A stretch of 64,000 bases of DNA, taken from NCBI RefSeq assembly GCF_014202075.1, contig NZ_JACHFZ010000002.1, positions 310,001 to 374,000 of the forward strand, given 5' to 3'. The notes below the pieces were generated by a model that saw only the letters and a program-made list of their open reading frames with translations, ran no database searches and was not told where the DNA came from. Both the position numbers and the translations under genes were made by a program. Positions 9,095-18,500 of the stretch are shown here, piece after piece; position 1 is the stretch's first letter; each line of letters starts with the position of its first letter. This DNA is from Brevundimonas basaltis. GTDB lineage: Bacteria > Pseudomonadota > Alphaproteobacteria > Caulobacterales > Caulobacteraceae.

Positions 9095-9811
9095 ATGGCC
9101 CGCGAAATCGTTCTCGACACCGAAACCACCGGCTTCGACCCGAAGACCGGCGACCGGCTGATCGAGGTCGGCTGTATCGAGATCGAGGACCTGCTGCCGA
9201 CCGGGCGAACCTTCCACACCCTGGTCTATCCCGAGCGGCTGATCCCGCCGGACGCCATCCGGGTGCACGGCATCACCGACGAGAAGGTGCGTGGCGCGCC
9301 CCGCTTCCACGAGGTGGTGCAGGACCTGATGGACTTCATCGGAGACGCGCCGGTGATCGCCCACAACGCCGCCTTCGACCGCTCGTTTATCGATCACGAA
9401 TGCGGTCTGTGCAGCCACCCGCTGATCGAGGAGACGCGCTGGATCGACACGCTGAAACTGGCGCAGACGCGGTTTCCCGGCATGGCCAATTCGCTCGACG
9501 CCCTGTGCAAGCGGTTCAAGATCAGCCTGGTCGAACGGACGCTGCACGGGGCCCTGATCGACGCCCGGCTGCTGGCCGAAGTCTATCTGGAGCTCAAGGG
9601 CGGCAAGGAGCGGCGGCTGGACCTGTCGTCGTCCCGCACGACGACGGCCCAGGTCGTCGCGGCGACGTCGGGCGGCTATGGCGAGCGGCCCCGGCCGCTG
9701 GCGCCGCGCTCGACCGAGACCGAACGGGCGGCGCATCTGGCCTTCTTGCGCGAGACCCTCAAGGATCGCTCGTTGTGGGTGGCCTACGGGCTGGACGTCG
9801 AGGCGGCCTGA
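9095..9811 (+). CDS. dnaQ: DNA polymerase III epsilon subunit (3'-5' proofreading exonuclease)
   Basis: 238 aa. The three exonuclease motifs are present: ExoI VLDTETTGF (catalytic D8 and E10), ExoII HNAAFDRSFID near 90, and ExoIII HGALIDARLLAEVY near 150 with its catalytic His/Asp pair. The C-terminal part is the polymerase-binding tail. It starts 6 bp after coaE and is probably co-transcribed with it. Its place near the origin is conserved in Caulobacter. Confidence 0.96.
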   Translation: MAREIVLDTETTGFDPKTGDRLIEVGCIEIEDLLPTGRTFHTLVYPERLIPPDAIRVHGITDEKVRGAPRFHEVVQDLMDFIGDAPVIAHNAAFDRSFIDHECGLCSHPLIEETRWIDTLKLAQTRFPGMANSLDALCKRFKISLVERTLHGALIDARLLAEVYLELKGGKERRLDLSSSRTTTAQVVAATSGGYGERPRPLAPRSTETERAAHLAFLRETLKDRSLWVAYGLDVEAA

Positions 9812-9832
9812 ACCGCCCTCGAGCCTCCGGTA

Positions 9833-10351
9833 TCAGGCCTGGGCGCTCTCGGCCGGGCCGCGCGCGACCTGCTGCTGACGCGACATGTAGATGCCGGCGA
9901 AGTCGATCGGGTCGAGCATGAAGGGCGGGTAGAAGCCGCCGTCCGAGGTGGCGCGGGCGATGATCTCGCGGGCGAACGGGAAGAGGTAGCGCGGGCACTC
10001 GATCAGCAGCAGCGGCTCGATGTCCTGTTCGGCGACGCCGGAGAGGGCGAACAAGCCGCCGTAGAGCAGTTCGACGTTGAACACGGTCATGGCGTCGGTC
10101 GAGGCCTTGACGGTCAGGCGCAGCTCGACTTCGAACAGGCCGTCCTTGCGGCCCTGGGCGTTCATCTCGACGCCGAGGTCGATGGCCGGCTTGGTGTCGA
10201 TGCGCAGCGAGTCCGGCGCCTTGGGGTTCTCGAACGACAGGTCGCGGACGTACTGGGCGAGGATGCGGAAGCCGGGGCCGGCGGCTTCGCCGTTCTGGCC
10301 GGCGGCCGGATCGGCGGTTTTGGCGTCGGCGGGCGGGGCGGCGTCGGTCAT
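9833..10351 (-). CDS. secB: protein-export chaperone SecB
   Basis: 172 aa. Tetrameric cytoplasmic chaperone that holds preproteins unfolded for SecA. After a variable Ala/Asp-rich N-terminal 25 residues the SecB core is clear: [13 protein letters not shown], then [18 protein letters not shown] and [14 protein letters not shown] near the C-terminus. It converges with dnaQ and diverges from the Tim44-like gene. Confidence 0.96.
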   Translation of the reverse strand: MTDAAPPADAKTADPAAGQNGEAAGPGFRILAQYVRDLSFENPKAPDSLRIDTKPAIDLGVEMNAQGRKDGLFEVELRLTVKASTDAMTVFNVELLYGGLFALSGVAEQDIEPLLLIECPRYLFPFAREIIARATSDGGFYPPFMLDPIDFAGIYMSRQQQVARGPAESAQA

Positions 10352-10587
10352 GGCGATCGGTCTTGTCTGGAATGGCGTTGGGGGCGCGGCGGTCCGGCCC
10401 GGAAGGCGCGGCGACTAGCATGCACCGCCGGTTGCGGCAACGACGCTCGCCCAAGGGGCCGTGGACCGCGGTGGGCGATCCGCCGCAGGCGGGGCGGGGC
10501 TGCCTTCGCCTTGCGCGCCCCCATATCAGCCCCTAATCGTCCATTCATCGCGCCCCGCGTTCTTCGGGCGCCAGTCAGGGAACGCCC

Positions 10588-11217
10588 GTGCCGGACCAGG
10601 TTCTGATCGTCATCTCCGCGGTGATCGCGGCCATCGTGCTGTTCCAGCTCTACAATATGCTGGGCAAGAAGGTCGGGCGGCAGCCCGAGGAAGACGCTCG
10701 CGCCCAGCCTGCCGCGGCCGCGCCGGCCGCGGACGGCGGCGCCGGCCGGCCCAATGCCCTGGACGCGGTGACCCTGGCCTCCATCGCCGGCCTCCGGGCC
10801 CGGGACCCCAATTTCGATCCGGTCCGCTTCCTCGAGGGCGCGCGTCAGGCCCACGAGACCATCGTTCGGGCCTATGCCGCGGGCGACCGCGAGACGCTCA
10901 AGCCGCTGCTCACCCCGCACGTCATGGCCTCGTTCGAGAGCGGCATCGCCGCCCGCGAGGCGCGGGGCGAGACCGAGGAGGCCGAGTTCCTGCATCCCGC
11001 CCGGGCCGATCTGGAGACGGCCACCGCCGAGGAGAACCGCGCCGTGGCCAAGGTCCGCTTCCTCGCCGAGCTGCGCAACCGGGTGAAGCCCGCCGATGCG
11101 TCGGCCGAGGAGCAGGTCGAGGAACGCCGGGTGGCCGAGGTCTGGACCTTCGAACGGACGCTGGGCGCCAGCGATCCCAACTGGCTGCTGGCCCGCACCG
11201 AACCCGCCTCCGCCTGA
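10588..11217 (+). CDS. Tim44/TimA-domain membrane-anchored protein
   Basis: 209 aa from GTG 10588. One N-terminal membrane anchor (LIVISAVIAAIVLFQLYNMLG) is followed by an Ala-rich linker and a C-terminal Tim44-like domain (about 75-205), with a typical FLEGARQAHETIVRAYAAGD helix and an EVWTFERTLGASDPNWLL end. Proteins of this type occupy the same place next to secB in Caulobacter; the mitochondrial relative tethers the import motor, but the bacterial role is not settled. Its TGA shares one base with the mltA ATG, so the two are coupled. Confidence 0.85.
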   Translation: MPDQVLIVISAVIAAIVLFQLYNMLGKKVGRQPEEDARAQPAAAAPAADGGAGRPNALDAVTLASIAGLRARDPNFDPVRFLEGARQAHETIVRAYAAGDRETLKPLLTPHVMASFESGIAAREARGETEEAEFLHPARADLETATAEENRAVAKVRFLAELRNRVKPADASAEEQVEERRVAEVWTFERTLGASDPNWLLARTEPASA

Positions 11218-12347
11218 TGACCGGGCGCCGCGCCGGGGTTGTCGGTCCGGTTCTGGCCCTCGGCCTGTTCGTCGCCGGCTGCGCCACCGCGCCGGCCCCC
11301 GCGTCTCCGCCCCCCGCCCCGACCGCTGCTGCTCCCGCTCCCGGTCCCGTGTCGCCGCCGAGCCTTCCCGCGCCGGTTCCGCCGGCCGGGACCAGCCCCG
11401 CGGCCCTGCCCGGCTGGGACCAGGAAAATCATCTCGCGGCCTTCGACGCCTGGGTGGACGGCTGCCGCCCGGCCCGCGATCCGGCGGCGCGAGTCCAGTG
11501 CGAGCGCGCCCTGACCCTCCGCCGCACCTCAAGACCGGTGACGCCGTCGATGGCGCGGACCTTTTTCGAGAGCGGCTTCTCGGTGGTCGCAGCGGAGACG
11601 GCGGACGGCGGCCCCGGCCTGCTGACCGCCTATTTCGCGCCGGAGTATCCGGCGCGCCGCGCCCCGGATGCGGAGTTCGACATGCCGGTGCTGGCCCCGC
11701 CCGCCGGCTGGACGCGCGGCCAGGTCCTGCCCGAACGGGCCGAGATCGAGGCGACGCCCCCGGTGGCGCCGCTGGCCTGGATGCGGGCCGAGGATCTGTT
11801 CTTCATGCAGATCCAGGGGTCGGGCTATCTGACCTTTGCCGACGGGACAAAGGCGCGGGCCGCCTACGCCGCCGACAACGGACGGCCGTTCACCGGCATC
11901 GCCCGGCCGATGGCGGAGCGGGGCCTGCTGCCGCCGAACGGGACCTCGGGCGAGGCCATCCGGGCCTGGCTGGCGGCGCACCGGGGGCCGGCGGCGCGCG
12001 AGGTGATGGCCCTGAACCGGCGCTACATCTTCTTCAGGCTCGACCCGGACGACGGCGGCGATCCGAACGGCGCGGCGGGCATCCCCCTGCCCGCCCGCCG
12101 CGCCATCGCCGTCGACCCGGCCCACTGGCGCTACGGCGACCTCGTCTGGATCCACGCCGACGGCGGCAATCTGAGGGGGGCCCGGGGCAGCTATCAGGGT
12201 CTGGTGGTGGCGCTGGACACCGGCTCGGCCATTCGCGGGCCGGTGCGGGCCGACCTCTACATGGGCCGGGGCGCGGCGGCGGGCGAGGAGGCCGGCGCCG
12301 TGCGTCATCCGCTGCGGATGTGGCGGCTGGTTCCGCGCGGCGACTGA
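11217..12347 (+). CDS. mltA: membrane-bound lytic murein transglycosylase A
   Basis: 376 aa lipoprotein with a lipobox LFVAGC near residue 20 and a long Pro/Ala linker. The MltA and 3D domains follow. LLTAYFAPEYPARR, the RAEDLFFMQIQGSGYL segment and the C-terminal VALDTGSAIRGPVRADLYMG (3D domain with catalytic Asp) fit MltA, which cleaves peptidoglycan glycan strands with 1,6-anhydro ends. It is translationally coupled to the Tim44-like gene. Confidence 0.93.
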   Translation: MTGRRAGVVGPVLALGLFVAGCATAPAPASPPPAPTAAAPAPGPVSPPSLPAPVPPAGTSPAALPGWDQENHLAAFDAWVDGCRPARDPAARVQCERALTLRRTSRPVTPSMARTFFESGFSVVAAETADGGPGLLTAYFAPEYPARRAPDAEFDMPVLAPPAGWTRGQVLPERAEIEATPPVAPLAWMRAEDLFFMQIQGSGYLTFADGTKARAAYAADNGRPFTGIARPMAERGLLPPNGTSGEAIRAWLAAHRGPAAREVMALNRRYIFFRLDPDDGGDPNGAAGIPLPARRAIAVDPAHWRYGDLVWIHADGGNLRGARGSYQGLVVALDTGSAIRGPVRADLYMGRGAAAGEEAGAVRHPLRMWRLVPRGD

Positions 12348-13012
12348 TCGAATTGTCAAAGACCCGAACGCACGGGTGATCGTCCTCCGGGGCGCGGGCC
12401 GCGGAAGGTGGGGAGGGCGCGGGACAGCCGGGCCTCGCCCGGTTGGGATGTGAATACCGTTTCGACGAGACAGACTGTCCCGCGCGGTCGTTATCCACGC
12501 GCCCTCCGGCTGGCGGCCCTGTCATTCGAGCCTTGCCGGATCACCGCCGCCGCCATTGCTGACTTCGACGCGGGGCGGACATGACGGCATGTTGCTGACG
12601 TCAGCAGCCCGCTTCCATTAGCGCGCGGCGAGCAAGCGGGCAGGATCCATCCCTGCCCGACGAGGACCCCCGGACTCTCCGTCGCCCGGGCTTCATCGCT
12701 CGACCACAGCCCGCCGCCATCGAGAACGTGGATCCGACGCCCTCCCCACCGACGGGATGCCCCTATCCTAAACCCCCTCCGCCCTCAGGCGGGTTCAGGA
12801 CGCTCGATCACGAACCGGGAGCAAGGAAAACAACGGGTTGGGAGATTTCGATAGGCGGATTGCACATTAACTTGCAGCGCAGCAATTGCCGTTGAGATGA
12901 ACAAACCGGCGTCGAGCGGCGCGGAACTCCCGGACAGGAGCGGCGCTCTTGCCTTGGCTGGCGGCGTCGCGATTCAAGGCCGATTGACGCCGCCTCCGCG
13001 GGGCTTGACCAT
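12348..13012. other. 665-bp gap without a supported gene
   Basis: No open frame here has a convincing start, ribosome site and codon pattern. The first half is GC-rich; the second half (about 12800-12910) is visibly more AT-rich and holds the likely promoter of the permease gene. One strong DnaA-box-like nonamer, TTATCCACG (8 of 9), lies at 12491-12499. I see no tRNA, terminator hairpin of note or pseudogene. Confidence 0.6.
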
Positions 13013-14146
13013 ATGCCGATGAAAGCGCCGATCAGCCTGCCGACCTCGACCGTGGGCCGAAACGCCCTGGTGACCATCGCCGTCGTGGCGACGGGGGCCG
13101 CCGTGTTCTGGCTGCGGGACATCCTCACGCCGCTCGCCATGGCCATCTTCCTGCTGATCATGATCGACGGGGTGAAGCGGTTCATCGAGGACCGGACGCC
13201 GGTGCCGTCGCATCTGGCCGGGGCGGCGGCGCTGATCCTCGTCATCCTCGGCTTCTTCGCCTCCATCGGCATCGTGGTCTACGGCGCCGCCGGCTTCTTC
13301 GACGAGTCGACCGGCGTGGTGGCGCGGATCGGTCCCCGGTTGGACCAGATCCTCGTCGACATCTACCGGATCGCCGGCATGACCGACGAGCCGCCGACGG
13401 TCAGCGACCTGATCGCCCGGATCGACGTCGGCAGCTATCTGGCGATGGTCGCGCGCCAGGCCCAGGGCGTGGTCACCGGATCGATCTTCGTGCTGATCTA
13501 TCTCGGCTTCCTGCTGGCCTCCCAAGCGGGATTCCGGCGCAAGCTGGTCGGCATGTTCCCCGACCGCGCGGCGCGGGGCGAGGCGCAGGAGGTGTTCCAG
13601 CGGGTCCGTGGCGGCGTCGAGGGCTATCTGTGGGTTCAGACGGTGACCGGCGTCCTGATCTGCGCCTTCGCCTGGGTGCTGATGCGGGCGGTCGGCCTGC
13701 CCAACGCCGAGTTCTGGACCTTCATCATCTTTATCGTCGGCTTCATCCCGGTGCTGGGCGGAGCCGTGGCGGGGCTGGCGCCGCCGCTGTTCGCCCTGGT
13801 CCAGTTCGAGACCTACTGGCAGGCGGTGGTTCTGCTGATCGGGCTACAGGCCATTTTGTTCATCAGCGGCAACCTGATCCAGCCGCGCATGCAGGGCGAC
13901 AACCAGAACATCGATCCGGTGGTGGTGCTGCTGGCCCTCGCCTTCTGGGGCAAGGTCTGGGGGGTGGTGGGCATGTTCCTGTCGACCCCGCTGGCGGTGA
14001 TGGCCATGGCCATTCTGGCGGAGTTCCGGGGGTCGCGCTGGATGGCCATCCTGCTGTCCGGCGACGGCGAGCCCTACGCCGAGGAGGAGGGCCCCGCCAA
14101 GCCCGGGAAGAACCGCGTCAACCCGCCGCAGGCCAAGGCCGATTGA
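13013..14146 (+). CDS. AI-2E family transporter (PerM/YdiK/TqsA type)
   Basis: 377 aa inner-membrane protein. It has the usual architecture: two N-terminal helices (TIAVVATGAAVFWLRDILTP), an amphipathic middle region, then five to six helices. The hallmark ISGNLIQPRMQGDNQNIDPVVVLL motif lies near 285-308, followed by GVVGMFLSTPLAVM. Substrates differ among members (AI-2, Na+/H+), so none is assigned. The last 30 residues are charged and cytoplasmic. It stands alone, with a structured intergenic region downstream. Confidence 0.88.
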   Translation: MPMKAPISLPTSTVGRNALVTIAVVATGAAVFWLRDILTPLAMAIFLLIMIDGVKRFIEDRTPVPSHLAGAAALILVILGFFASIGIVVYGAAGFFDESTGVVARIGPRLDQILVDIYRIAGMTDEPPTVSDLIARIDVGSYLAMVARQAQGVVTGSIFVLIYLGFLLASQAGFRRKLVGMFPDRAARGEAQEVFQRVRGGVEGYLWVQTVTGVLICAFAWVLMRAVGLPNAEFWTFIIFIVGFIPVLGGAVAGLAPPLFALVQFETYWQAVVLLIGLQAILFISGNLIQPRMQGDNQNIDPVVVLLALAFWGKVWGVVGMFLSTPLAVMAMAILAEFRGSRWMAILLSGDGEPYAEEEGPAKPGKNRVNPPQAKAD

Positions 14147-14199
14147 CCCCGTTCCGGCGCCCTTGATTGGCCACAACCCGCGCCTATCTCAGCCCTGTC

Positions 14200-14303
14200 G
14201 CCGCGGTCCCCCTCCCCCCAAGACCGCGGCGCCCAGATCGGCGCCTTCCCTCCCCCTCCTGGGCGCCGGTCCGACAGGCCGCCGGATGAAAGTCCGGCGG
14301 CCT
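14200..14303. repeat. three consecutive inverted repeats downstream of the AI-2E transporter
   Basis: GCCGCGGTC (14200-14208) pairs with GACCGCGGC (14222-14230). GGCGCCCAG (14228-14236) pairs with CTGGGCGCC (14259-14267). AGGCCGCCGGA (14276-14286) pairs perfectly with TCCGGCGGCCT (14293-14303) across a 6-base loop. The first two share three bases and so may be alternative structures. The last hairpin could end transcription, although only a weak T run follows. The rest of the 14147-14469 gap shows no gene. Confidence 0.6.
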
Positions 14304-14469
14304 TGTCGTATGCGCCGGGCCCCGGGCTGCCTGTTGCGAGAATGACACGATTTTCGGGAGGAGTTGCCCCAGCGCCACAAACCAACGTTCGGATCCGGAA
14401 CGGGGCCGGGCGCGTCCCGTTGCTGCGGCCGGGGAGGGGGCTACCCGCAGTTTCAAGGACGTTATTTCA

Positions 14470-15300
14470 ATGCTGAAGACCGTATCCGCCGCCTCCCTGG
14501 CGCTTCTGTTCACCGGCGTCGCCGCGCCCGCCCTGGCCCAATCCGTTCCCGACTGGTCGGGCCCCTACGTCGGCGTGTTCGGCGGCTACACCCAGCCGCG
14601 CGACGACAGGAACGAGACCCTGGTGTTCGATCGCGATCTCGACGGCCAGTACGACGACACCGTCAGGACGTCGGGCGGGAACGACGCCTTCACCCGCTAT
14701 TGCGCCGACCAGATCAGCGGCGGCGCCAAGCCGTGCGACTCCGACGGCTCGGGCGTCGAGGGCGGCGTCAAGCTGGGCTATGACATGCAGTTCGGCCGCT
14801 GGGTCGTCGGCGCGGTCGGCGAAGTGGCCGGCTCCGACGCCGAGGACAGCGTCACCGGCTTCAGCTCGACCCCGGCCTATTACAGCTTCACCCGCAACCT
14901 CGATCACACGGCCGCCCTGCGCGCCCGCGTCGGCTATGCGGCGGGCCCGGCCCTGATCTACGCCACCGGCGGCGTCGCCTACGGCAAGGTCGAGAACAGC
15001 TTCGTCACCGACAACTCCGCCAACAGCTTCACCGTGACGGCGGACGAGGACGACGCCGACGGTTACCAGTTCGGCGGCGGCGTCGAGTGGCGGCTGGCCC
15101 CGAACCTGACCTTCACGAGCGAGTACATCTACTCGGACCTCGAGACGGGCGAGTACAACATCCGCGTCGCCAACAACGGCACGACGCCGGCGACCAACCC
15201 GTTCATCCTGGCCCCGAACACCACGGGCACGGACATGACCCGCTCGGGCGACTCGTTCAAAACCCACGCCTTCCGGCTGGGCATGAACGTCCGCTTCTAA
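14470..15300 (+). CDS. outer-membrane beta-barrel protein
   Basis: 276 aa. Signal peptide 1-23 (LALLFTGVAAPALA-Q) is followed by WSGPYVGVFGGY, a start typical of 8-stranded OmpA/Opa-like barrels. Amphipathic strands alternate with acidic loops, and the chain ends in NVRF, where the terminal Phe is the usual barrel-assembly signal. An insert with two cysteines (about 78 and 90) may form a disulphide in a surface loop. Such proteins are common in Caulobacterales; the particular function is unknown. A terminator follows. Confidence 0.85.
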   Translation: MLKTVSAASLALLFTGVAAPALAQSVPDWSGPYVGVFGGYTQPRDDRNETLVFDRDLDGQYDDTVRTSGGNDAFTRYCADQISGGAKPCDSDGSGVEGGVKLGYDMQFGRWVVGAVGEVAGSDAEDSVTGFSSTPAYYSFTRNLDHTAALRARVGYAAGPALIYATGGVAYGKVENSFVTDNSANSFTVTADEDDADGYQFGGGVEWRLAPNLTFTSEYIYSDLETGEYNIRVANNGTTPATNPFILAPNTTGTDMTRSGDSFKTHAFRLGMNVRF

Positions 15301-15330
15301 AACGAAGCCGCCATCCGCGGATGGTCGAGG

Positions 15331-15362
15331 AAGCCGGTCCCGAAGGGGGCCGGCTTTCTTCG
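15331..15362 (+). terminator. Rho-independent terminator of the outer-membrane protein gene
   Basis: AAGCCGG and CCGGCTT form a stem around a short loop, followed by TTCTTCGTTT, 30 bp after the stop codon. Confidence 0.7.
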
Positions 15363-15502
15363 TTTGGGGCTTCCCGCCGCTCTCCCGCTGGCCTAGTGGA
15401 GCCGGGGTCAGGCAGTCGGCTTGCCGAAGTGGCGAAGCGGCCTAGTCTGGCGATGTTTTCCCCGGCGGCCGGTCAACGGCCGCGTCCGCAAGCGAGCCCT
15501 TC

Positions 15503-18500
15503 ATGCCCGGCGCCTCCGCCCCCACGGTTCCTCAGGCCATCAGTCTGGAGGCGCTGGAGGCGAGCTTCAAAACCGCGGTGGGCGGCGCGTGGAGCGAGGC
15601 GGCGCGCTCCTATCTCGCCCAGGCTCATGACGACTATGTCGCCGACGAGACGCCGCAACTGGGCGGCATGGATCTGGCCTGTCTGCTGGCCTCGGTGTGG
15701 AAGTCGGCGGTGGGGCGCAAGCCGGGCGAGGCCGCCCGGATCACCCTGGGGCCCGTGACCGGCGCCGACGGCCGCGCCTCGGGCTACGACGCCATCGCCA
15801 TCATCCAGGACGACCGGCCCTTCCTCGTCGACAGCGTCATGGGCGAACTGGCGGAGGCGGGCGTCACGGTGCGCTCGATGTTCCACCCGATCGTGGAGCT
15901 GGAGGGGGTGCGCACCTCGCTGATCGTCGTGGTCATCGATCCGGCCCCGCAGGAGCGGCGCGATGCGCTCGGCGAAAGCCTGGCCGCGACCATGGCCGAC
16001 GTGCGCGCGGCGGTTTCGGATCACGCGGCGATGAATGCGCTGATGGCCCGATCGATCGCGCATCTGGAGGCCGGGGTCGCGGGCGTCGACCCGGACGTGC
16101 TGGCCGAGAACCTGGCCTTCCTGCGCTGGCTGGAGGCGGATCATTTCGTCTTCCTCGGCGCGCGCGACTACGACTATCCGCGCACCAGCGACGGCGGTTA
16201 CGAGGCTGAGGCCCCGCTGTCGCAGTCGGGCGCCGGGTTGGGGGTGCTGGTCGATCCGGACCGGACGGTGCTGCGTCGGGCCAATGAGCCGGCGGTGCTG
16301 ACCAAGTCGATGAAGCGCCAGCTGAACCTGTCCGAGCCGGTCACGGTGGCCAAGGCCAACGCCCGTTCGAAGGTCCATCGCCGGGCCTATATGGACTATA
16401 TCGGCGTCAAGCGGTTCGGGGCGGACGGCAAGCCATCGGGCGAGACCCGCTTCGTCGGCCTGTTCACCGCCGAGGCCTATGACAAGACCGCCAATGAGGT
16501 GCCGCTGCTGCGCCGCAAGGTGTCCAACGCCTTGAAGCGGGCCGACAAGGTGGAAGGGTCGCACAGCCACAAACGGCTGAAGAACATCCTCGAGAATTAC
16601 CCGCGCGACGAGCTGTTCCAGATCGGCGAGGACGAGCTGCTCGAGATCGCCCTGGGCATATTGCACCTGCATGACCGGCCGCGGATCAAGAGCTTCACGC
16701 GCAAGGACCCGTTCGACCGCTTCGTCTCGGTGCTGACCTTCATTCCGCGCGAGCGCTTCAACCCGGCCGTCCGTGAACGGATCGGGCGGATTCTCGCCAA
16801 CGCCTGGGGCGGACGGCTGTCGGCCTGGTATCCGCAGCTCTCCGACCAGCCGCTGGTGCGCATCCACTACATCATCGGGGTGACGCCGGGCGATCATCCG
16901 TGCCCGGATCCGGTCGCGCTCGACATGGAGATCGCCGAGGCCGGGCGGGGCTGGGTCGACCGTTTCGAGAGCGCCCTGCGCGCCGCCGAGGTCGACGACG
17001 TCCAGATCGGCTCGCTCAGCGGCCGCTGGGCCTGGGCCTTCGGGGCCGGCTACCGCGACCGCTACGACGCCGACGAGGCGGTGCGGGACCTGCAGTCCGC
17101 CGACCGGCTGAACGCCTCGGGCCTCAACGACGGCGGCGACCCGGTGGCCGTGCGGGCCTTCCGGGACGCGCGCGACGGGCCGCTGAATTTCCGCTTCAAA
17201 CTCTATCGCCGGGGCGCGGCGGTGCCGCTGTCGGACGTGCTGCCGATCCTCGCCGACATGGGACTGAAGACGCTGGAGGAGTGGGGCAACGCCCTGACGC
17301 CGCTGGGCGGGCCGAAGATCCACGTTCACGAGTTCCTGCTCGAGGACCCGCGCGGCGGCGACCTGCATTTCGACGACGTGCGAGAGCCGTTCGAGGACGC
17401 CTTCGCCGCGGTGTGGACGGGCCGCACCGAGAGCGACGGCTTCAACCGGCTGGTCATCGAACTGGGCGTCGGCTGGCGCGAGGCGGCCCTGGTGCGCACC
17501 CTCGCCCGCTATCGCCAGCAGACCGGGCTCGATCCGAGCCAGGCGGTGCAGGAAGAGGCGCTGCGCGACTATCCGGCCGTGGCGCGCGGCCTGCTGTCGC
17601 TGTTCCACGCCAAGTTCGATCCGGCGGACGGGGGCGACCCGCTGTCCCGCGAGCCGGCCGTCCGGGAGCAGTTCCACAAGCTGATCGCCCTGCTGCGGGA
17701 CGTGAAGAGCCTCGACCACGACCGGGCCCTGCGGCGCCTCGCCCTGCTGATCCAGGCGATCAAGCGGACCAACTATTTCCAGACCGGCCCCGATGGCGAG
17801 CCGAAGCCGCATATCTCGATCAAGATCGCCTCGCGCGAGCTGGACGACGTGCCGCTGCCCAAGCCGTTCCGCGAGATCTTCGTCTGGGCGCCGCACGTCG
17901 AGGGCGTGCACCTGCGCTTCGGCCCGGTGGCGCGCGGCGGGCTGCGCTGGTCGGACCGGCGCGACGACTTCCGCACCGAGGTGCTGGGCCTGGTGAAGGC
18001 GCAGCAGGTCAAGAACGCGGTGATCGTGCCGGTCGGGTCCAAGGGCGGCTTCTTCCCCAAATGCCTGACGGAGATCGTTCGCGCCGGGGGCGACCGCGAC
18101 GCCCAGGTGGCCGAGGCGATCCGCGCCTACAAGACCTTCCTGTCGGGTCTGCTGGACATCACCGACAACATCGCCGCCGACGGATCGGTGATCCATCCGG
18201 ACGCGGTGGTGATCTGGGAGGGCGACGACCCCTATCTGGTCGTGGCCGCCGACAAGGGCACGGCGACCTTCTCGGACATCGCCAACGGCATCTCGGCCGA
18301 CTACGGCTTCTGGCTGGACGACGCCTTCGCCTCGGGCGGGTCGGTCGGCTACGATCACAAGGTCATGGGCATCACCGCCCGCGGCGCCTGGGAGGCGGTC
18401 AAGCGCCACTTCCGCGAGATGGGCAAGGACATCCAGACCGAGCCCTTCACCGTCGTCGGCGTCGGCGACATGTCGGGCGACGTGTTCGGCAACGGCATGC

